Below, piece by piece: positions 1-13,200 of a stretch of DNA of 64,000 nucleotides (position 1 is its first letter; each line of letters opens with the position of its first letter). The notes below the pieces were generated by a model. That model made no database searches. It was not told the origin of the DNA and saw nothing but the letters and a program-made list of their open reading frames with translations. The translations under genes were made by a program, and so were the position numbers. Origin of the DNA: Rhytidiadelphus loreus (Eukaryota; Streptophyta; Bryopsida; Hypnales; Hylocomiaceae); NCBI GenBank assembly GCA_947034895.1, contig OX344762.1:6515501-6579500 (forward strand). The letters are read 5' to 3'.

Positions 1-1616
1 AACTACCTATAAACAAAAATTCAAAACTCATTACTTATTGACACATTATCCAATTAATTAAGATATCTAGTAATTTGGAATATATTTGAAAAAGAAAAAT
101 ATTTGTATTGATTATAAATATACTTAAAAATGGAAAAACTACTTTAGTGAGAGAATAACTACAGAAAATGTTTTAATGAGTATTGATTCAACTTTGAAGC
201 TATACTATTTGGGAGAAGAAACTAGTCAGTTTGAGATTTTTTGAAATTTTTAATTAAAAATAGAGACAATAAATAAAGATAAATCCATAGATGAATAATT
301 TAGCTATTAAAGATGCAATACTCTAAAGTAAGGCCAATTTTTTTATATTTCTATAATTTAATAAATTAGATATTCAATATTTTGTCTTTTAAATGCTTTG
401 AAGACTTTGAAGTGTCTTACATAAGTATCTCAATTGTGCATTCTATTTTGAAAATTCTAAAAATTTCAAATTTTCTAAATAAACAGGCAAAATGTTGAAA
501 TGATATTATTGTTTGTTTTAGCTATATAAAAATCTATATATCTCTACAATGTCAACATTGCAAAATTGAATTATTTGTCTTGCCCTTCACCTTGAAGTAG
601 ATTATTTTGAAACAAGTGAACACATCTTGATCATACCTTAATAAATTTGAACTTCACCTTGAAGTGAATTATTTTGAAACAAGTGAACACATCTTGATCA
701 TTCTGTACCTTAATAAATTTGAACTATAAGTAGATGAAATATTTATAAATTAATAAATTCAAAAGCCTTTAGAAGAACAAGTATGCATTGAAAGTTTCAC
801 AAGATTTGTGTCTTAATAGGGGAGAGGTGTGTAAACATAACTGTATGCAATTGGCATTCCAAATAAAACACAATTTGAATTAACATTCAAATGTCATCTA
901 GAATAAAATTCGAACAAGTCTAATAAGTTTGAAGATATGAATTTCTTGAGCAAAGCATTTGTACAGTGCACACACACACTCAAATTGAATCTCATGATTC
1001 GAAGCAGTTTTGCTGAGGTCATGTGGGGACCTCCTTCGTCAAGTTTCATGTTTCTTCTCACCATGATCTTGAAATGTCCCTCACTGACTCTTCTGATTTA
1101 AAATTGACGCCATTTGAATTATCGATTTTCCACAACATAATCGATCGAATAGGCCATACTAGAACCATAAATCCTTGGTCCTTGCGTTGGTTCTTGTTTG
1201 CAGACAAGCCTGGTTGAGAGAATCATAGGTAATATATGACATAAATCAAGATCAAGGGCAATTGTGATCCCAAATGATGATTAAAACATGGTCACAAGTA
1301 GACTCGACAAATCGGATAAGAGTTCAGCCATAGTCCTCAATGATTCAGCCAAGAAAGTCACTTGTGCTTGTAAAAAATCCAAGACATGGGAAATCAACTA
1401 TTGTAACAATGATCGTTTCACATTAATACAGTTACACAAAATGTCCACAAGAAACTTCTTACAGGCCATCTCGTTAACATCTGACTTATGGTGCATTAAT
1501 GACTGCCCAGAGAGACACATGAGTATAGATTCATACTCACTTGAATCTTGGTACATCATTTTCCGCCATTTGCAGGTTGAAGGCATAATAACAAATCGGA
1601 CGACTACAACTGGTTT
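1..1616. other. AT-rich region downstream of the V-ATPase gene
   Basis: No gene is supported here. The part nearest 1617 (about 1000-1616) is less AT-rich and probably holds the 3' untranslated region of the minus-strand V-ATPase gene. Short open frames in it show no family signature and no plausible splice pattern. The only clear structure is the tandem duplication at 586-725, listed separately. Confidence 0.5.
586..725. repeat. ~67-bp tandem duplication
   Basis: Two adjacent copies, starting at about 586 and 653, share the stretch from TTCACCTTGAAG through an AACAAGTGAACACATC core to TAATAAATTTGAA. The second copy has a short insertion before CCTTAATAAA. It is non-coding, and I see no function for it. 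Confidence 0.75.
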
Positions 1617-3299
1617 TCAGGCTAAAACAGCTGCAGGCCATGTAGCTTGCGACGACATGATGATACCCACAATCACTCCAAAAAGACCTAGAGCGCTCCC
1701 AAAGATTTCAATGACTAAAATCTTGACGAATAAGGTGGAGTTCTGAGCGTCGGAGAGTGCACAGCTGCTGCCTATAATACCCACACATAACCTGCAATAA
1801 AAAACAAATGAAAATCTCATTCCTGTGTGAACTGGCTCCAACTAAATCTTGATCCAAAGGGGGAAACAATTAGTCACCGCCATACACATATCAGACTTCG
1901 GTAGACTCCCAACTTAACAAAACATACATCACAAAGAATCAATATGAGCGGATCTTTTGGCGCACAATTAATCGCTAATTCATCACCTTTTACCTTTCTT
2001 AAAAGAAACCCTGCTGCTCTTGTTAACACCTAAATGCCCAAATGGCCAAAGATGGCCGCTTTCAATCTATAAGAGCTGAAATAAATCATTTACGACGATT
2101 CAAGGAAGGTAACAACATGTACCAAAGGAATGAAGAAATCATAACCTCCAATTTTTAAACAATATAGTTATAAAAATGTTTTCAAATTTATTATGATCGA
2201 CTATTGGCTTCCAAAGCAAACTTTTATAATTAGCATTGGCACTCGGGGGTTTGAGAGACCTGAAACATGACAAGAAGGGCTGAATACATAAATTCAGAGG
2301 AAGAATCATTTATCAGGGTAAAGAATGGGCACTCACCCGCACAGAAGATTTGCAAAGCCAACGATGATCCCTGACGCGAACAAAGAGTAGCCAGCACGCA
2401 TGGAATCCGGATGAAAAGGTTGCTTTGTTGCCTCCAACTTGGTCTGCAGAATGATGGCTACAATCACTCCGTAGATAGCCACAGCTTCGCAGAAAATTAC
2501 ACTGCACATATTTATAAATTCAGTTAGTGACGACAATCGAAACTACCTGTTGATTCGGTCCACGAAACCAGGAATGGTAATCTTCAGTCCCCCACTCAAG
2601 AATGCTCACCTGATTAGGTTCTTCGACGTGATTCGGGGAGCCTTGATTGCTGCACCTAAAAGACTGCTCCCGGTTATGTAAATCCCCCTGTTCAAAATAT
2701 CAGCTCAGAAATAAGATCCAAAAGGTCTCACAGGAAGAATCCAACACCGAAAACACCCTACATAACAACACCCACGGACTAAAGAAGTCGCAGACTGAGG
2801 GTTTAAAGCGGAGACGTTTTGAGAACACTATGCTCCAAAATTCGGAAGCAATTTCCACCAGTTCCAAACATACAAATCAAAGTGAAATAGATGCGCCTTC
2901 CATCCCTCTTTCAAGAAATAATTACTGGCAAATATTCTGAGGTATCCAACCCCTCTGAAAACCCGGATCAGCGCTTAGAAGGACACTCTTTCTTCCTAAG
3001 ATACCAGAGCAGCATCCGCAAGCGTCCATCTCGATTCACACCCCAAAAATACATCAGAATGTTGTCTACATAACCAAAACATGAGCAGCTTAAACTTGTT
3101 CTCAAAACCAAAACCGTCCATGGCGTCGAGAATCTGCGATTCTCATAGCTACAAAGAACCAAAAGAAAGCCGTCAAATACCAGGAAGCTCCGAGGACGGA
3201 CACGCCAATTGAGATCGCAATTCCAATGGCCGAGTACACATAGGGCGACATGTACAGCAACGCATGAGTCCACGCATACCACCACGCCACAAACCCCAT
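1617..3299 (-). CDS. VHA-c'': V-type proton ATPase subunit c'' (proteolipid), four exons
   Basis: This is a proteolipid of the V-ATPase membrane (Vo) rotor ring, which pumps protons into the vacuole and endomembrane lumens. The exons on the minus strand are 3299-3181, 2687-2610, 2501-2337 and 1791-1617. All junctions are GT-AG and the phases agree, giving 178 aa, close to the ~180 aa usual for plant c''. Four hydrophobic helices are visible: [19 protein letters not shown]; then [41 protein letters not shown] with the membrane-embedded proton-carrying Glu (about residue 71); and a C-terminal helix with [20 protein letters not shown] (Glu about 149). The start was chosen because [20 protein letters not shown] aligns with the normal short c'' leader. 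The reading frame stays open further upstream but looks like leader sequence. The loop after the third helix ([18 protein letters not shown]) is family-like. Nothing in it looks broken. Confidence 0.95.
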
Positions 3300-3766
3300 C
3301 GCGGCAGATCTACTCCTGCAAACAAGAAGATTCTTCCAAGTGCTCTTCCTATTTTCCCAAGCGAATCGAATTGGCACCCGAGGAACTGCAAAACTGCGGA
3401 ACCACAGGAGCTGCGGACTACAAAGATCGAGAAACAATTGTCATCGGCAGAAATCAAACCCTAAACGAGCTCCGCTAGAAAATGCAACAACGAGAAAGCG
3501 AACGTCGGATCTTCCTATTCATGCTGCGTGTAAACGCGTCCACCAACGCATGGATGATGACTTGTTAAATTTGGAATGGATGTTAAATTCGAATGGATGA
3601 GATACTTGGGTATAATTTCTGAACAAGGATTCAATTTTCTGAGGCAGTGTAATTTGCAATTTTTATGTATGAGCTATTACCATTCATGACTTGAAGGTTA
3701 TAGATGAAATTTCAATTATTCATTCAAATATATGGACAAATTTTACAAGTGAGGCAATATTATTAT
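3300..3766. other. 5' flank of the V-ATPase gene
   Basis: About 250 bp of moderately GC-rich DNA upstream of the V-ATPase start probably holds its 5' untranslated region and promoter on the minus strand. AT-rich DNA follows, up to the foldback element. I see no clear TATA box or other gene. Confidence 0.4.
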
Positions 3767-3986
3767 CACTAGAAGAAAAAAGGGGGTTCTGCGACTGCAA
3801 GTTTTGAGTCACTGTGGACACAAATTACAGTAGTTGCAGTGTAGTTGTTTTCTAGTTGCATCGTAGTTGTTTTCACTAGAAAACAACTACGATGCAACTA
3901 GAAAACAACTACACTGCAACTACTGTAATTTGTGTCCACAGTGACTCAAAACTTGCAGTCGCAGAACCCCCTTTTTTCTTCTAGTG
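3767..3986. mobile_element. Perfect 220-bp CACTA-type foldback MITE
   Basis: The element is a perfect palindrome: two 108-bp arms (3767-3874 and 3879-3986) around a 4-base ACTA loop. Its ends read CACTAGAAGAAA and the complement, which matches the CACTA (En/Spm) terminal signature. A 3-bp target duplication TAT flanks both sides (3764-3766 and 3987-3989), the expected length for that superfamily. It has no coding capacity. A perfect arm match suggests recent origin or ongoing arm correction. A transcript would form a 108-bp double-stranded stem, a possible small-RNA source. Confidence 0.9.
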
Positions 3987-3989
3987 TAT

Positions 3990-5583
3990 ATCTTGAAATT
4001 TTCTTGAGTGAATTTTGGCAATCTTATACATTAAAAATTTGAGAATGTTATAAAGAATAATCCAAAATATTGGAACTCATCAAAAAATAGTCACAAATAA
4101 AATCTGCAATTAGACAACTTTTACAACTAAGGCCATAAATACTTGTGAGAGTGCATTTTAGAGTCTCATTTTCTTTTTATCTTCAAAGTAATGTTGTTAA
4201 GGTGAATTGCAAATATTAATTAGGTCAATTGTAACAATTTAACCCTTGAACAATATTGAGGAAGTTTTGTGTTTGATGGACGATTTCAGAGAGGATTTAG
4301 AGGAGGCCACTTGTAGAAGCCTGTAAGACCTAAAAAAAAATTCTTACAATTTTGAGTAGGCTTGAATGTGTTTGATATTGGAAATTCCCTCAATATAACA
4401 ATATTCAGTTTTTTATAGAAAATGATGCTTAATCCATGAATCACTTTTGTTGTGTATGTTTGCCACTACTTGCCACATACTCATGACATCTATGGCTAAA
4501 TTCATATCAAGATTTCTTTTAGTATATTTGGGATTTGATATGAAGTTTTCCACTAAATCAAAGGTTTATATATATTTTTAATTTTCACAAAAAATATGAA
4601 ATTTTTATGATTCATGGAAGACATTTGATTCCTTCTCTAGATAATAATATATAATTTCATTCATATATAATTAAGAAATGATTACATTGAAAATGAGGAA
4701 TTGTAAAATTTGATTAAGTAATTTTGGGACTATAATTTCAAGGTGAAATCTGAAATGATGAACCTACTACCATGATGATCAATCTAGAAGTTATCCTTTG
4801 ATATGATGTATATTGCCTGTAGTTGCACTCCTTGTTTCTACAAGAACTTAAAAGTCTCATATTTTTAATCCTATGCATTAGATACTTTAGAAGGTTATAC
4901 AGACATCATTTTATCTACTAAGTGCAAATGTTACATTGAAGAACAAATGAATAATTGGATAAATTATTATGATCTCAATTTTGCATAATATTTTGAAACT
5001 CTTCTTTTTAGATAGGTAAATAGATTGGCTTTGTATTTAAATCAATGCCCGGACCCAAAGTCATAGTGCCTAAGACCAAAAGTTATACCAACCAAAGTAA
5101 GAATAATCAATCCCCAAAAGCAAACAAATGACTAAATTTCAAAATAAAATAAATCAAAATTTTTTTTTTTCCTATAATATATCTTTCCAATATAGAATTC
5201 TTGATTTGTTTTATTTGGATTTTGGATTATCAATGTGAAAGTTGTGAAGGGTCATTTTTTTTTGCAATCACAAGAATTTATTCTAAAAATAACAAATACT
5301 TATAATTGATTTTTGAACTTAATTTATAGTTTTCTATAAATCAAACTCTACATGTTTTGAAATTATTCCTTTAAGTACTCTCACTTTGAGAATTAAAGTA
5401 TTTTGACTCTATTTTAGAATTATTAACAATTTAGTTTTTTTTCCATATTATACCTAGTTCTATCAAACATTTTTCAAAATAAAATCCAATTTTCATTTTT
5501 TGAATTTTTTTCATTGGATTCTTGACTCAATTATTTGCTAAAAAGATTTTTATCTCAAAACTTTTAGCACCAAGATTTAAAAT
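3990..5583. other. AT-rich intergenic DNA
   Basis: I see no gene, RNA or clear repeat here, only long A/T runs. Confidence 0.5.
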
Positions 5584-5884
5584 CATTAGATGGGATTCAA
5601 CCATCGGGGAGGGTTGTGAGTTCTCTAGCTGAAACCTAGTCGAAATCCGTTGAAGCCCGCCATTCCCCGCCTGTGCTGACCTGGCCAAGTGATTGCCAGG
5701 TTAGATTTTTTGAATAAATAAATAAAATTTAACCTTGTTTTTCATTTTAAGAACTTTAAATTTATTTATTATTTATTTTTTTTGAAAAAAAAAAATTCTG
5801 ACACCCACGTTCGATGGGGGCCAGGGGAACGGAGTTGGGAACGGGCTTGAAACAGTCCTCCAGCCCCCTGAATCCCATCTAATG
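5584..5884. mobile_element. Candidate MITE, CATTAGA-ended family, copy 1
   Basis: Terminal inverted repeats of 16 bp (CATTAGATGGGATTCA at 5584-5599 and its complement at 5869-5884) bound a ~300-bp non-coding segment. GC-rich shoulders flank an AT-rich core. The left shoulder has a CCTGGC...GCCAGG hairpin. The element at 6535-6820 has the same layout. I could not find a convincing target duplication, so the superfamily is open. Confidence 0.6.
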
Positions 5885-6534
5885 TAAGAGGATTCAAAGT
5901 ATAATATCCTAGTAGGGTATGGTGCTACAAAAATATTTATTGTCATTTAAATGCTAAAATCTTTTAATCTAAATGGTCAAAGTTTCTTTTGTATACTTCC
6001 ATGATTACCCAATGCATGAGAATTACAATCCTACACCACAATCCATCAGTGGTCATTTTTTGAATTTTTTCCAAAGATCTTTGTTAATCATAACTCTAGG
6101 CTAGTTCAAGTTGAAGGTGATGGAGTTGAAAGGGATACATGTTGGGTGGAAAAAAGAAAAGATTGTTCACAAGTTGCTAGGGTCTATTTAGAGGGTTGCC
6201 AAGGTGACAAGGGAAGTCAATGGAATCAAAATTGGAGTGGCTAGGGTGGCAAAATATACCCTAAGTGGCTATTGTTGGGGTTTCAAAGGATGTTGTTGAA
6301 TGTTAAGGTGGAATACTAGAGCAATAAAATAGTTCTAAAAAAATGGGGAAGAAAATGGAGTTGCTTGTTTAGATTTGTTGCAAAGTTGATGCTTCCTAAA
6401 TTTAAGAATTATAGTTAGTTTTAACTTGCAAATAGGAAAGTGAAAAAAATCAAAAGATTTTTTTTGATAAATGGTAAATTTTATGAATCACAATCAATCT
6501 CTATTCCTTTTAGTTTTAGTTATCAAATCCATTA

Positions 6535-6820
6535 CATTAGATTTCAGGCTAGTGGGAGACCATGAGTTCTTCAACGTTCCCGGACTGTTGGAACGTCGGA
6601 GAACCAGCAGTCCGACCTAGCACAGAGACTGCCAGGTCGGACTGCAGTAATGAATTAATTAAAAAATATTTTTTTAAATATTTTTAAATAAATAAATAAT
6701 ATTTTTTAAATAATATTTAAAAATTAATATTTTTTTTTTTATCAGGCTGTCCGGCCATGGTTCGCAGCATGGGGAACCATGGCCGGAAGGTCTCCCAGAG
6801 GCCTCAATTCTTCTCTAATG
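6535..6820. mobile_element. Candidate MITE, CATTAGA-ended family, copy 2
   Basis: It starts with CATTAGAT and ends with TCTAATG. Further inside, GGGAGACC on the left pairs with GGTCTCCC on the right. It has the same plan as the element at 5584: GC-rich hairpin shoulders and an AT-rich core. The left shoulder carries GTCCGACCT...AGGTCGGAC, and the right carries a 13-bp-arm hairpin around CCGGCCATGGTTC. It has no coding capacity. Confidence 0.55.
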
Positions 6821-8640
6821 TATTGAAACAGTGGCACTCTCTTATAACCTTTTCGGTCTTCCACCATATTTTGGCTTCAAATCTTCTTTAATTTTAACAT
6901 CATTTCCATATCCTTGATTGAAACATATTCATAGCTCTTAGCTTCAATTTCCATCATTATATAGAATTTTAGGAATTTTTCAAATTTATATGTAGAGATA
7001 GAAATTGAATAAATTTCATCTTCTTAATTTTTTCATATGCCAAAGAAAATCAATGTGAATGTCAAAATAAATTTGAGAAAACAAAAAAATATGATAAATT
7101 ACAGTACATTGTAATCAATTTATTGAAAGAGATTCTTCTGAGCCCTTCAAATAAGCAATGTTTTAAGACGTATGTAGGTTTAATTTGGTACAAAACTCAA
7201 CATCTATAGAAGTTTAATATTGTCATGAGTCCTAAGAATAATTTTTAATTTATAAAATATAGAGCACATCTATGTGGTTGGATATACCATTGTACTAGCC
7301 ATTATATATTAATAAAATATAATACCAATAATTAAGATTTACTTCAAAATTTGATTGTCACTTTAGTATTCAAGCATTTCACTAGATATTTCTTGCCTTG
7401 AGTTAAAGTAATATTCTATTTGTGATGATTTTAGAAAATATCAACTTCACATATTTACTGAAATCACTTTTGAAGGGAATTTTTTTAAACAAATAAAGGC
7501 ATTTTAGTCAAGTTTTGAAACAACAACAACTTATAATAGGTCAATCAAATGATTTAGAGTAAACACCAAGATATTGGTAATCCATTTACAAAACCATCTA
7601 CAAAATAAAGTAGGTTGACCCACTGCGGTCCCTTTGGTTGTTGCACATGTTTAGACTAATAGGATTTATAATTTTGCTTTTGCAAAAGAAAAACAAATCA
7701 AAGAATTTTTTCATGTGTGTAAGGAGAGGCAAGAAAAATAAAATTTGACAACTAGTTTTAATTTAAAAAATTAAAGGATTGAGTATAATTGAAATTCAAT
7801 GAGCTTGACTATCTTGCACACCTTACACCTTGGATATAAATAGTACATTTGCCGTTATTTCTTTGACTTGTGGAGGGTACAAGATTAGACATGGGAGTAA
7901 CAATGCACCGACATGTCTTACATACATGTAGACTCGTCACTTCTTTCACAGGTTCGGGTATGAGATATCAATAGAGCTGGGAGTGATTGCCAAAGTACAC
8001 TTCCTGGTTTGACATGTTGACAAACATGTTTTATAACCAAGCCTCTCCTAGTACCCTATAATGTGAACTTAAGATGGATTCTTGTACTTGATTCTAGTAC
8101 AATTATGATGGATTGGAAGCTTGTCCTTTCTTTTGAGTATGATGTTTTGCCATTGGTTCATTAACTATTTACTAGGTACCACTAGAGCAAGACAAGTGAT
8201 TGGATCCCTTGAAACTGTAAGATAACTTATTGCATCTAAGTAATTGAAATTCTGTTATTTTTGAAACTAGCTCGTACAAATTCTAATCTAGAATGCCGAA
8301 TGTGAACCTACATTTGCTTTTGGATTGATTGAAAACTATACCTGGAAACTTCAATGTTTATTTATTTTTTGCCCCTAAATGCATTCTAAGCAAATCTAGG
8401 ATCCCTTTATGAATCTCAACAAGACCCAATGAGGCAACATATTGAGACGAGCCCTAAGGTAGTTACCCAACTTCGAAGTGCGGTTACAGGATCCAAGCTC
8501 TCCTCAGTTGCGCGGGAATGCCGGACACATGCAGCCCCAGGAGGAACAAACAGACAGACAGCGACCACCTGATTCTGTTGCACAGCTAAGCATGATTAGT
8601 GATGGGCTTAGTGACTTACTAGCAGCAGGATTAACTTAAC
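6821..8640. other. AT-rich intergenic DNA
   Basis: I see no supported gene. GC content rises from about 8450 as the Pumilio promoter and leader region begins. Confidence 0.45.
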
Positions 8641-10258
8641 GCAAAAAGAGAAAATGGCGCCGATGGGGGCATCGGACGGTGAAGCTGCAAGACAGGAGGC
8701 GATCGGACGGCTAAAGGGGTCCCGCTTCACGGTTCCGTTTCCCTAATACGGGATCCTCATTCAGAAGCCACGACGACCGTGCGATGCAGGCATCGAACGA
8801 TGCAGAGAGGCGTACCGTAATGAAGGGGAGACGACGGACGCCTGCGGGGGAGAGTGTCTTTCCAATGCAGAGGAAGCGCAGCGAAAGCGCCATAGCCAAG
8901 GACAAGCTGCACGCCACGCTGTTGCTGTTGCTGCGGCTGCTGTCGATGCCACAGTGCACGCAGCCTCAGCCCTCGTCCCTCGCTGCTGCTCAGGTTTTGC
9001 TCCTCTCCCGTTGCATCTTTTTAATCTTTTCTTCGATATTTATGGTCCATTCCCCGGCCGGGAGTGCAGCTCGGCTGTGATCCTTGGGGCAACGATGTCT
9101 TGGTGTTTTGGTAGTCTGTGAGGGACGGGGCTGCGAGAAAGGAGTGGCCGAAGGACGTGGCTTGTCAGGTTGGTGTGCGGGTTGCGCAACTGTAGTCGAC
9201 TGAATTTCGATCTTTTGACCTGTGCCCTAATTCACCGCGTCCTCTGCGCGGTTCTTGAGTTTGAGCTTCGTGGCCGTGCGGGACGACTGATTTCCTTTCC
9301 GCATTTCTAATTCGATTATAATGGACTTGAGGCTTTACGCCAGTGAAGTGAGTGAGATTGGATTTATAGTGTAGTCGTTGTGGGATTCCTGCACCTGGCA
9401 ATGGCTCAATGTTCGCTGAATATTCCGTTTTCGGGACACGTTGTTCGCCTTCGCGGTCGGTTAGGTTGGGTGAACCAATTGGATTGGAGTGCACTGCCTG
9501 CGCGAAGATGCTGCAAATGCTGGTCTTTGTGACCGGAAATGGATGTCGTGAGTGGAACTGAGATCTAGTCGTAGACCTGCATAATGCCTTGGACTTTATG
9601 GACACTTGGATCAGACCATCCGAGGCATTCTAAATTCCGGCTTTTTTTCATTCGACTCGTGCAAATCCTCGAAACACCAACGTTGCCACGACCTTTCTCC
9701 CGTTTAGTGAAACATTTCTGGGCATGCAGCTTATTTATGGAGAGGAATTGGGCAATTCACTTCCTCTCCTGGCAGCTCCGCGTAGGTCAGCTGACTGATT
9801 GGGATTTTCACGGTTTCGGCTTAATGCCTTTGTAGACTAGCAATGGCTGTGCTTTTCCGCCACCACGGGTTGAGCTAGTTGTATGGAGATCTATATTTGC
9901 GCCCACGTCGACAGTTTTCGACGGCTTTGGACAGCGTGGGTGTGGGTTTGGCTAGTATTCTTACGTTGCTTTGGGCATTTCCATCGTCGAGGGCGGGATG
10001 TTTGTTTTTCTACGGTCGACCTAACGGCCTGTGCTGTTTGCAGAGGTTCGAGGTTCTTTTTTCGAGTTCGCCAACCATGTCGACATGCGGGCATTTCAGG
10101 GCACCGGAGATTTTTTCTAACTAGACGTCGTCGCTCTGGAGAAATTGGGGTCCCCGGGTGCTGTAAGCGACATTCTGATTCGAAGCGAGCGAGTCAGCGA
10201 GCCGAGGTGTCCGGAGCATGGTTGAAACCCGCGTCGGTGGTGAGATGTGAATGTTGGA
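8641..10258 (+). promoter_or_regulatory. Promoter and long 5' leader region of the Pumilio gene
   Basis: About 1.6 kb of GC-richer DNA precedes the Pumilio start codon, with no conserved coding sequence of its own. Many short ATG-initiated frames are present (for example 8784, 9584, 9879). If transcribed, they would act as upstream ORFs, so a long, translationally repressive leader or a leader intron is plausible. I cannot fix the transcription start from sequence alone. Confidence 0.4.
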
Positions 10259-13200
10259 ATGGCGACAGAGAGTCCTGTTCGGATGATGCCGGGAGGGATG
10301 AGAGGGAGCATGGGAGGTCTGGGAGAGGGCCTGCGGTCCGAGAACGGCGGCTCCCAGGCCTTGGACGGAGTGACGGAGCTGGGTCGTCTTCTGAAAGGTC
10401 GAACCCGTTTCGACAACATTCTGAATTCTGGCCACGTCCCGCAGCGAAGCGGCAGCGCTCCTCCCAGCGTGGAGGGTTCGCTGGCCGCGATGGGTGGTCT
10501 GTTCGACATGCCGACGAGTCCGCGCAGCGGTCGCAGCGCCAACTCTCAGTCGGGAGAGGAGGACGTTTTGGATGCGGAGGAAGCGCAGCGCGCGGATCCC
10601 AAGTACCTGGTATATTATTACAACAACATCAACTTGAATCCGAGGCTCCCTCCCCCCTTGATTTCGTGGAACAACTACCGTCTGGCGCAGAGGTTGCAAT
10701 CCGGGATGGGAGCCGGCGGGTACGGGGACAAGAAGAAGCTGCGATCCATGGATGACAGCAGCAGCAGGTCTTTGTTTTCGAGCCAGCCGGTGCTGCCTAC
10801 GCACAGGGAGGAGCCGGAAGCCCCGGAGGAGGACAACTCGCCCATGGGTGCGCTTGTGAGAACGGTGTCCAGTGACTGGGCAGACCGAGGAGACAGTTTC
10901 ATGGGTCTATCGTCGGGCCTTGGGCCTCGTCCGAAGAGCCTTGTGGATCTCATTCAGGTACGGTTGATTGTCTAATGTGTTCGGATATGCGGATGGTTCA
11001 ATATGTGTCGACCCGATTTTTGCATGGAGATCATGACCTAGCACCTTAGTTTCTGTTTCTGTAGTAACTCGACCCTACGTTTTGGTGCCTGCACTGGACG
11101 TCTTGATCGATCCCAGTTGTGCATGGAGTGGTTTCCAGCAGCGTGGAGTCGTATCTGAGTCGTATTTGGATCACTGACAGGAGGATTTCCCCCGGACGCC
11201 CTCGCCTGTGTATCACTTGTCGAGGTCGTCGAGCAGAACCGCCAACGATGAGAACGAAGCGGCAACTGCGGTGTTGGACCTGCAGTTGGCCCATCTCCGG
11301 GAGTTGTCGTCTGGAGAGTCGAATGCCGTGGCCGGCGGCATGGGATCTCGGTCTACGACCCCTATCCCTGGAGTGTCGAATCTGCACCAGTCTTCGGGTC
11401 CTGCTGCTCCCGTGCCGAGAATTCCGACCCCCGAGATTTCACTTCTGAGTAATGCTCGCTCCGCCAGTCCCAGTTTGGCCAAAATGAGCGGTGTGTCAGG
11501 TACAGTCTTTCCGCGTAGCTTTTATTCCTTTCGTTATTTCTATGTTCATGAGTCTATGAACTTCTGAAGGTAGCATTCTGGTTTATTTCCTCCAAGTGTG
11601 TGGAGTTATGTGCAATCCGATGTCTTTCCTGGATCTTCGAACTGACATTCTCAGATGAGCCGGTGTGATTGCTCCTGCAGGTCTTTCCGGAGGAAACCTG
11701 TCTTTCCAGGGCTCCGACCCAAGAAGCGTGGGCCTGGGTCGGGCGGCAAGTGCAAGTGCAGCCGATTTCGCTCATGCACTTCAGATGAAGAGGCCAGCCA
11801 GTGCAAGTAATGCGGACCTCGTAGCAGTCATGCAAGGGCTGAGTATGGCGGACATGCAGGGATCCTCTAGTGCGACTGAGGATAGGGATTTGCTTCAGCA
11901 GCAGCAGCAGCAACAACAGCAACTGCAACAGCAACAGGAGCAACAGCAAGTGCGTCTTCAGCAACAGCAGCAGCAGCAACGCCAGCAGCAACAGCAGCAG
12001 CAGCGGGCCCAAATAGCTGCTCAGGCTCATGCTCAAGCTCAGGCGCAGGCAGCCCAGGTGTGTAGCACTGCTCTCTTTGCGACATTGATGGCTTTCCCTC
12101 TTTGCGCCTTTCCATAGAGGTAGGCTGTTGGCGGTCCTTTTTAGTCGGTTGAACGTGAGTTGGACGCAGTGGGTAACGAAGAGTTTCTGTGTGCACGGTC
12201 TCAGGCCTTGGCCTATTCTCAGACTTTGCAGCAGCAGCAGCAGCAGCAGTTGTATTCGGGTGTGGACTCTGGATACCGTGGTCAGCATAAGTTTGGCGTG
12301 CCGGGCATGGCAACCCCGCAAGGTCAAGGAAGCGGCCTTCAAGCGAATCTGCAGGGCAGCACAACCCCTGCGAACATGTATGCAGCGGCGGCTGCTGCGA
12401 TGTACATGGCCCAGCAGAACCCGTATTATGCGAACATGAACTCTGCAGCTGTGTATGGTCCGCAGTATGGTTTGGGTGGTTACCCCGTGAACCCTGCGAT
12501 GCTTGCCCCTATGATGGCCGGGTACCCCCCGCCTGTATTTGATCCGGCGACTGCGGCTGCTCTTGCGAGCATGGGTGTGAGAGCGGGCGTTCCCGGTTCT
12601 CCTGCGCAAGCTGCCGTGGAGATGCAGAATCTTTACAAGTACGGCGGTCAAGCCTCTCCCCAGATGCACGATCCCCTTTATTTGCAGTACGCGCGGGCGG
12701 CGGAGGAGGCCCGTGCAGCTTCGCTGGACCCGTCCCTGTTGAGGAATTACATGTCGGGAGGTCATGTCGATATGGTGGAGCTTCAGAAGAACCAGCTGAG
12801 CGCGATGCTGGGTTACAGCGCGGAGCAGAAGTCTCAGTTTGCGAGGGCGGGTTCCATGGGTATCCCGATCGCGAGCCAGAAGAGCGGTTCGGTGAGCCCC
12901 GCGTACTACGGCAGTCCTCCCGGCGTGGGTATGGTGGCGTTCAACAACTCGCCTTTGACGAGCCCGGTGTTGCCCGGGTCCCCGGTGGGTCCAGGCAGTT
13001 TCGGCATGAGGCGGGACGAGCGCAACATTCGTCTGTCTTCCGCCTCCCGGACGAGTTCCGGGAACATGGGATCCGGCAGTGCCACCGCGTACGGGGGTTG
13101 GCAAGCGCAGAAGTCGAGCGAGACGGCGGAGGAGGTGCGTGGGTCTTCGTTGTTGGAGGAGTTCAAGAACAGTAAGACGAGGAGATTCGAGCTGTCGGAC

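Noticed and set aside
1288..1746. 152-codon plus-strand frame near the V-ATPase gene
   Set aside because: It overlaps antisense to V-ATPase exon 4 and the 3' region and has no recognisable content.
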